Assembly (NCBI GenBank): GCA_016648135.1
Contig: JADDOH010000159.1
Span: forward strand, 1 to 64,000
DNA from: Agrypnia vestita
Taxonomy: Eukaryota; Arthropoda; Insecta; Trichoptera; Phryganeidae
DNA: 64,000 nt
Direction: 5' to 3'
Every line of letters starts with the position of its first letter. The first letter of the stretch is position 1. Below, one piece after another: positions 59,736 to 64,000 of this stretch. The translations under genes and the position numbers were made by a program. A model generated the notes under the pieces. It did no database searches. It was not told the origin of the DNA and saw only the letters and a list, made by a program, of their open reading frames with translations.

Positions 59736-60374
59736 GTATACTTAGATGCATTATTTTAAGTCAAAATGAATATTAAACACACTAGTAGTGTACCTTCGTG
59801 CGAGGAGAGATTGATAGATCGTCATAATGAATGAATGCTGCTAAGAACACCGCGCCAAATATAAACTTTCCACCCGGAAATTTCACAATGGACGACAAAC
59901 TTAGTCGTTAATGGCGGGACCTGGGCTTTTGCCAAGCTTCGAAATCCACAAATTCTCACCGTCCCTGAGCAAAATGGCAGAAAGTGTGTTTATGCGTATA
60001 GAAAGGCATAATACAAAATAAATCACCTTTTTAGTGTGTGGCCGTAATAATCCGTTACACGCGCGCGACGGCGAAGGCGGAAAATGCCGGCTCGAGTTTT
60101 ACCGGAAGCGTATTGTAAAGTTGCCACGCTCCCGGAACAAAAACGGTACAAAGGTGACCGACCAACTGCTCCGATGATCGCGTGTCTCCGATTCTAAAAG
60201 AAGACAAACGCTGCAGTTTTCCTGAATTAGAAAAGAACGCCTCAAAAATTGCCGCTTATAAGAATTAAGGTGAAATTATTTTATTTTAATTATGTTAAAC
60301 AATTAAAATGTTTGTTAAAAGGTTAAAGCAACATGTGGAATTTTTTGTGTTTCAGTAATATTTTTTAATTATTT
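59736..60374. other. Intergenic; GC-rich patch
   Basis: About 59860-60220 is CpG-rich (for example CACGCGCGCGACGGCGAAGG). On the minus strand a donor-like GGGACG|GTGAGA occurs near 59960. It could be a promoter or 5' exon of the membrane-protein gene, but no signal peptide or matching phase was seen, so no exon is called. Confidence 0.3.
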
Positions 60375-60792
60375 AATGAGACACTAACAGAATAATGGAT
60401 ACACGATATATAAAAAAAACGGTGTATTATTATTTAAAACTCAGTCCATTATCCCAATTTAGTGTATCAATGTAGTGTGATCTATGGGTTCGAGAAATTG
60501 GATATTGTGTATCGACTTTTTGAACGATGAAAGGATATCTGCAATATCAGCATCAATATAAAACACAATATGTGTTATATGCACGACACATTCTTGTGAT
60601 GGGAGAAAAATATTTATTAGAATGCTGGCTTACTCTTAAAAACTCCGGGTTTATTATACCGGATTTAACATGCAAATTTATGTCAAATAAAGAAAGAGAA
60701 TCAATAACTCCACTGAGAATTTTGTGTAGCACAACAACTTCGTATGTTTTCTGTCGGGACTCAAGTTTGTGCATTTTGAAAAAGGCAAGATA
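60375..60792 (-). mobile_element. LINE 3' end (CR1/Jockey-type), copy 2
   Basis: The same family as 10921-11665. The minus strand is open for the C-terminal 70-odd residues: FKMHKLESRQKTYEVVVLHK, ILSGVIDSLSLFDINLHVKS, NPEFLRVSQHSNKYFSPITR, then MCRAYN and a stop. Its 3' end (CATTATTCTGTTAGTGTCTC) matches the other copy. Truncated on the 5' side right before the KKF region. Confidence 0.75.
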
Positions 60793-63370
60793 TTCGTATG
60801 TTTTTTTTTATACTTCAGAATCTTATATTAACCTTTTCTGTGTTTCAGTAGCTTTGTGTTATCATTTTATGTGTTTCTGTAGCTTTTTGTTATCATTTTA
60901 TGTGTTTCAGTAGCATTTTGTTATCATTTTATATGTTGCAGAAATAGTATCATCTTATTTTTGTATGTCAGCAACACATTGTTTTTTTTTCTATGTCTCT
61001 GCATAAAAATTCTAACGTAATTTAGAAATGTAGTAAAAAGAGATTCAAGTTAAATAAAACGAGAATGATATTGAACATAGAAACAAAAATTTAAAAAGTT
61101 AACTTATATACTAACATAGGCAAAAAATTACACAAATAAACATAATACAGTAATTATTATTAATAATAATAAATGGCGATTTTTTTATGAGAAAAAACAT
61201 TTGCGATTAATTCGTTCCTTAGCGAAGTGTGACACAAAAGGGTTGTTTGTTTATTATATAAATTACGACGCATACGACCCGGCAGATGACGTCATTACTC
61301 CGCTAAAAGGCGATGTTTGAATTAATGGAGAATTTTAACGCGGGGGTTAAAAATACTTTCTTTAAATCATTATATTTATTACTCCCAAGACACATTACGA
61401 GTATTATATCTTGCGCCATTCTTTTGTTCGCATATTTCTCTCTTTTTTAAAAAGATATATCAACCGATGAAATTAATTGAAAACACACACGTACCGACAA
61501 TTTTATTATTCTACTCAATTTTTCAATAAATGTCTCAACATTTTAATAATGAATTTTGACATAAATAACGAAAAATGTTATATTACCTATCTGTATACCT
61601 AATCATTCTGATTCAATTAATTTTCCTCGCAATTTTCTCTAAAACCTATCCAAAATTATTTGTAAATATTTCCGTTGGAAGTATTATCTACGTATTAGGT
61701 ATTAACGTAAGTAGTATCCGTTTTTTTTAGAATATTAAAATGCACACTAACAGTAAAACAAATTGCTAAAGAAACAAATTCGAAATAAAATTTCGTTTGC
61801 TTTTGCATTACATTTATTATTTAATTTAATTATAGGCCTTCAAAATGATATGTCAAGTAGAAAAAATGAGCACTTTCGACTCCTTCTGAATTCTTCGAAT
61901 CGAGAGCAGATGGTTTTTATCGCAGAGGCATCGAAAAACTTGTAGAACGTTGGCAAGAAGTAATAAAGAGGACTACATTATTGACTAAATTGTTGTAATT
62001 TTTTTGTAGTTGTATCCTCTTGTCCTCTTCACTTAGAACACCCAGCATAATATGTTACTAAATAAAATATTTTCGTTTAAATTACGAATTCTACAAACTA
62101 GTTTTTTTAATGTTGCTATCGACGATTCATACAGCAGACTCATTTTATCGGCAAACTTGACATAAATAAATCGCAAAAATAAATAAATCGGTTTGTCTCT
62201 GCTCTGAGTGTATAGATTACCGCATGTGGTGCAATATTATAGTACCTACACGTATGAGTATGAAAATTAAAATTATATGTTGTCAAAACAAAAAAAATAA
62301 TTCAAGTTTAAAAACTTAAAGTTAATTAAAATTAGCTTAGCTAAGCATTCGTAGCTACGACCTTAGAGAGAATCTGACCTCTAGTTAGAATCTTAAACCG
62401 CTACGCCGCACCGTGACTTAGCGGTTAAGCATTATTAAGATATTACCGTTATTAAGTGTAAGTTAACTAAGATATTTCCATTTGATAAATCTAAGATACT
62501 CTGAGTTATTAAAATATCACTATTTTTATTTTATTTATTTATTAATTTATATATTTATTTTTTTACGAGAAACCAACAATAAAAATCAGTTTACACGTGA
62601 GCATAATAGTTCAGAGACCAATTTAACGTTTCCACAGAATTGACAAGTTATTATTTTTTTTTATGTTTATTAATTTTTTGATATTTATTACATGTGCCAA
62701 ACTGCACAGCAGTTTTACGGCATTTATAAATAAGTAACAACAAAACTTTATAACAACATATAAAAATTTAAAGGCATAATTTAAAAGCAACCGAGAGAAC
62801 TAAAGAATAAAAGGGGAATCAAGAATGGGGAGGAAAGGACTTAATTTTATTCGAACTTATCTTTTTATAAATAACTTACAGATTATTGAAAGGTCGTTAA
62901 TTACCTTGATAGACAGTTCTAGTGTGACATTAAATTGCAATTTAAAACATTTTACGAAAATTAGTGAAATAACAAGTTACAGAATACACTTTTACAAACA
63001 TAAATGTGTCATGTAATACATGTAAATACATATGACGCATTATGAAATATAATAGATAATTGAGCTCATAACGGTAAACGAAAATTACATTCACCTGGAT
63101 ACGTCTGACGTCGTAAACTCAAAGTGTTATTTTACGGAACATCTCTGGGTAAATTTGATCCGACATTCTTCGTGTCAACCCAACACCCAAGTCATCAACC
63201 AACTAGCCCTGAACCTTTATTCACCCCCATAAACCCGAGACCCGTTTCCCCTTCCAACGACGCAGATAACCTAGTTATTAATTCAGTGCTCAACTTTTAG
63301 ATCGTCCCTAATTACTAATCTGCTTGATCTGTACATACTTGTTAAGCATTTAAAAGAAAATTCTTACCTA
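60793..63370. other. Intergenic or intron, no gene recognised
   Basis: AT-rich. A GTGTTTCAGTAGCTTTKTGT motif repeats about three times at 60840-60930. A CpG-containing stretch lies near 61260-61340. About 63090-63300 is GC-richer and has a donor-like ATCCAG|GTGAAT on the minus strand near 63095, unsupported by a reading frame. Confidence 0.35.
62345..62425 (-). repeat. Possible tRNA-derived SINE head
   Basis: The minus strand reads GGCGTAGCGGTTTAAGATTC (box A type) then CTCTAAGGTCGTAGCTACGA (degenerate box B). AGCGGTTAAG and CTTAAACCGCT also form a small inverted repeat. Confidence 0.35.
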
Positions 63371-63374
63371 CGTT

Positions 63375-63545
63375 TAGCTTGTTGGTGTAGTTAAGGTTAA
63401 GGCCTTCCTATTCTTAGTGGTCTCGTTCCAGGTGACCACCAAATATTAGCGAGTTAGTCCTATTTTCATACCGCAAGCGTTTAGCTTAGTTTGAAAATAG
63501 TAGGAATATTGATGAGACGCGTATTCCGTGTTCTAATCTTTATTT
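63375..63545 (+). repeat. SINE copy
   Basis: Degenerate head (GTTGGTGTAGTTAAGGTTAA, GGTCTCGTTCCAGGTGACC) followed by the shared body AGCGAGTTAGTCCTATTTTC, GCAAGCGTTTAGCTTAGTTT and GATGAGACGCGTATTCC, parallel to 50228-50400. Confidence 0.6.
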
Positions 63546-63630
63546 TTTAAATAAAAATAAAGCATTTTCATCTATATCAAACAACACATCCTGATCTATC
63601 CATCCGGTGACTCTCTATGAAAAATGACAA

Positions 63631-63720
63631 TACAATAAAACCTCGATTATAAGGGAATAATTATGACAGGATGGTCGTTTTATAATATAAAGGTTTTCCG
63701 AATATACCTATACATATAAC
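63631..63720 (+). mobile_element. Pogo-like terminal fragment
   Basis: TACAATAAAACCTCGATTATAAGG resembles the CAGTARAACCTCG termini of the elements in PPT2 introns. The partner end was not seen; the rest to 64000 is AT-rich and unrecognised. Confidence 0.35.
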
Positions 63721-64000
63721 ATACGTCAAAAAAATACAAAATAGTTATACATATTTTTACTTGTGTGAATACATCATGTGCCAAACGTAATGAGACTCTT
63801 GCATTTAAATATGTAGACTTAGTTTTAGATATATTTTTTTTTTTCTGAAAATGAAGAAATTACTATTTTATAATTTATAAATATGTTAAAAATAACAATG
63901 AATAAAAAACAAAAAATAATTGTTATTTTAATTATAAGATGGTATTGGATAAAAGCATTTCACAATGAATATGGTTTTATTTTCCCGTATGACATACGTA

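Noticed and set aside
59940..60030. First exon of the minus-strand membrane-protein gene ending in a GTGAGA donor
   Set aside because: The short frame (MPFYTHKHTFCHFAQG) has no signal peptide, and linkage to the exon at 53281 cannot be shown.

Overview
The window is nuclear DNA from an arthropod, almost certainly an insect. It is AT-rich, has spliced genes with short exons and long introns, carries (TA)n tracts, and holds a mixed transposon load: CR1/Jockey-type and RTE-type LINE 3' ends, a Penelope-like element, a mariner, pogo-like TA-flanked elements, TTAA-flanked foldbacks and tRNA-derived SINEs. The insect order cannot be fixed from sequence alone.

Two host genes are supported. The first is a complete six-exon gene on the + strand (CDS 22996-40429). 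It encodes a 290-residue lysosomal palmitoyl-protein thioesterase 2 (PPT2) homologue; all splice phases close and the Ser/Asp/His triad is present. The second is the 3' part of a minus-strand gene (three exons, 53281 down to 48157). It encodes an unidentified single-pass membrane protein with an Asn-rich stalk, one TM segment and a short acidic tail. Its 5' exons were not found.

Layout. 1-22.9 kb is intergenic and repeat-dominated. It holds three copies of an interspersed element with an internal ~130-bp tandem array, a foldback rich in GCATGC motifs, a frameshifted LINE at 17.1-19.4 kb, a LINE 3' end at 10.9-11.7 kb, several inverted-repeat elements, and a few GC-rich islands of unknown role. 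23-40.4 kb is the PPT2 gene; its introns 3 and 4 are packed with transposons, including one TA-flanked element nested in another, a TIR element with a decayed ORF, a Penelope relic, and (in intron 5) a broken mariner. 40.4-48 kb is mostly plain AT-rich DNA with a few repeats. 48.1-53.3 kb is the membrane-protein gene, whose introns hold SINE, LINE and DNA-transposon relics. 53.3-64 kb is intergenic or a further intron, with a 1.1-kb near-palindromic TTAA-flanked element.

The two genes show no functional link. Most of the recognisable sequence is mobile DNA, and the most notable structures are the array-bearing composite family, the long foldback, and the nested pogo-like elements whose insertion history can be read from the sequence. 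No CRISPR, operon or prokaryotic feature was seen.
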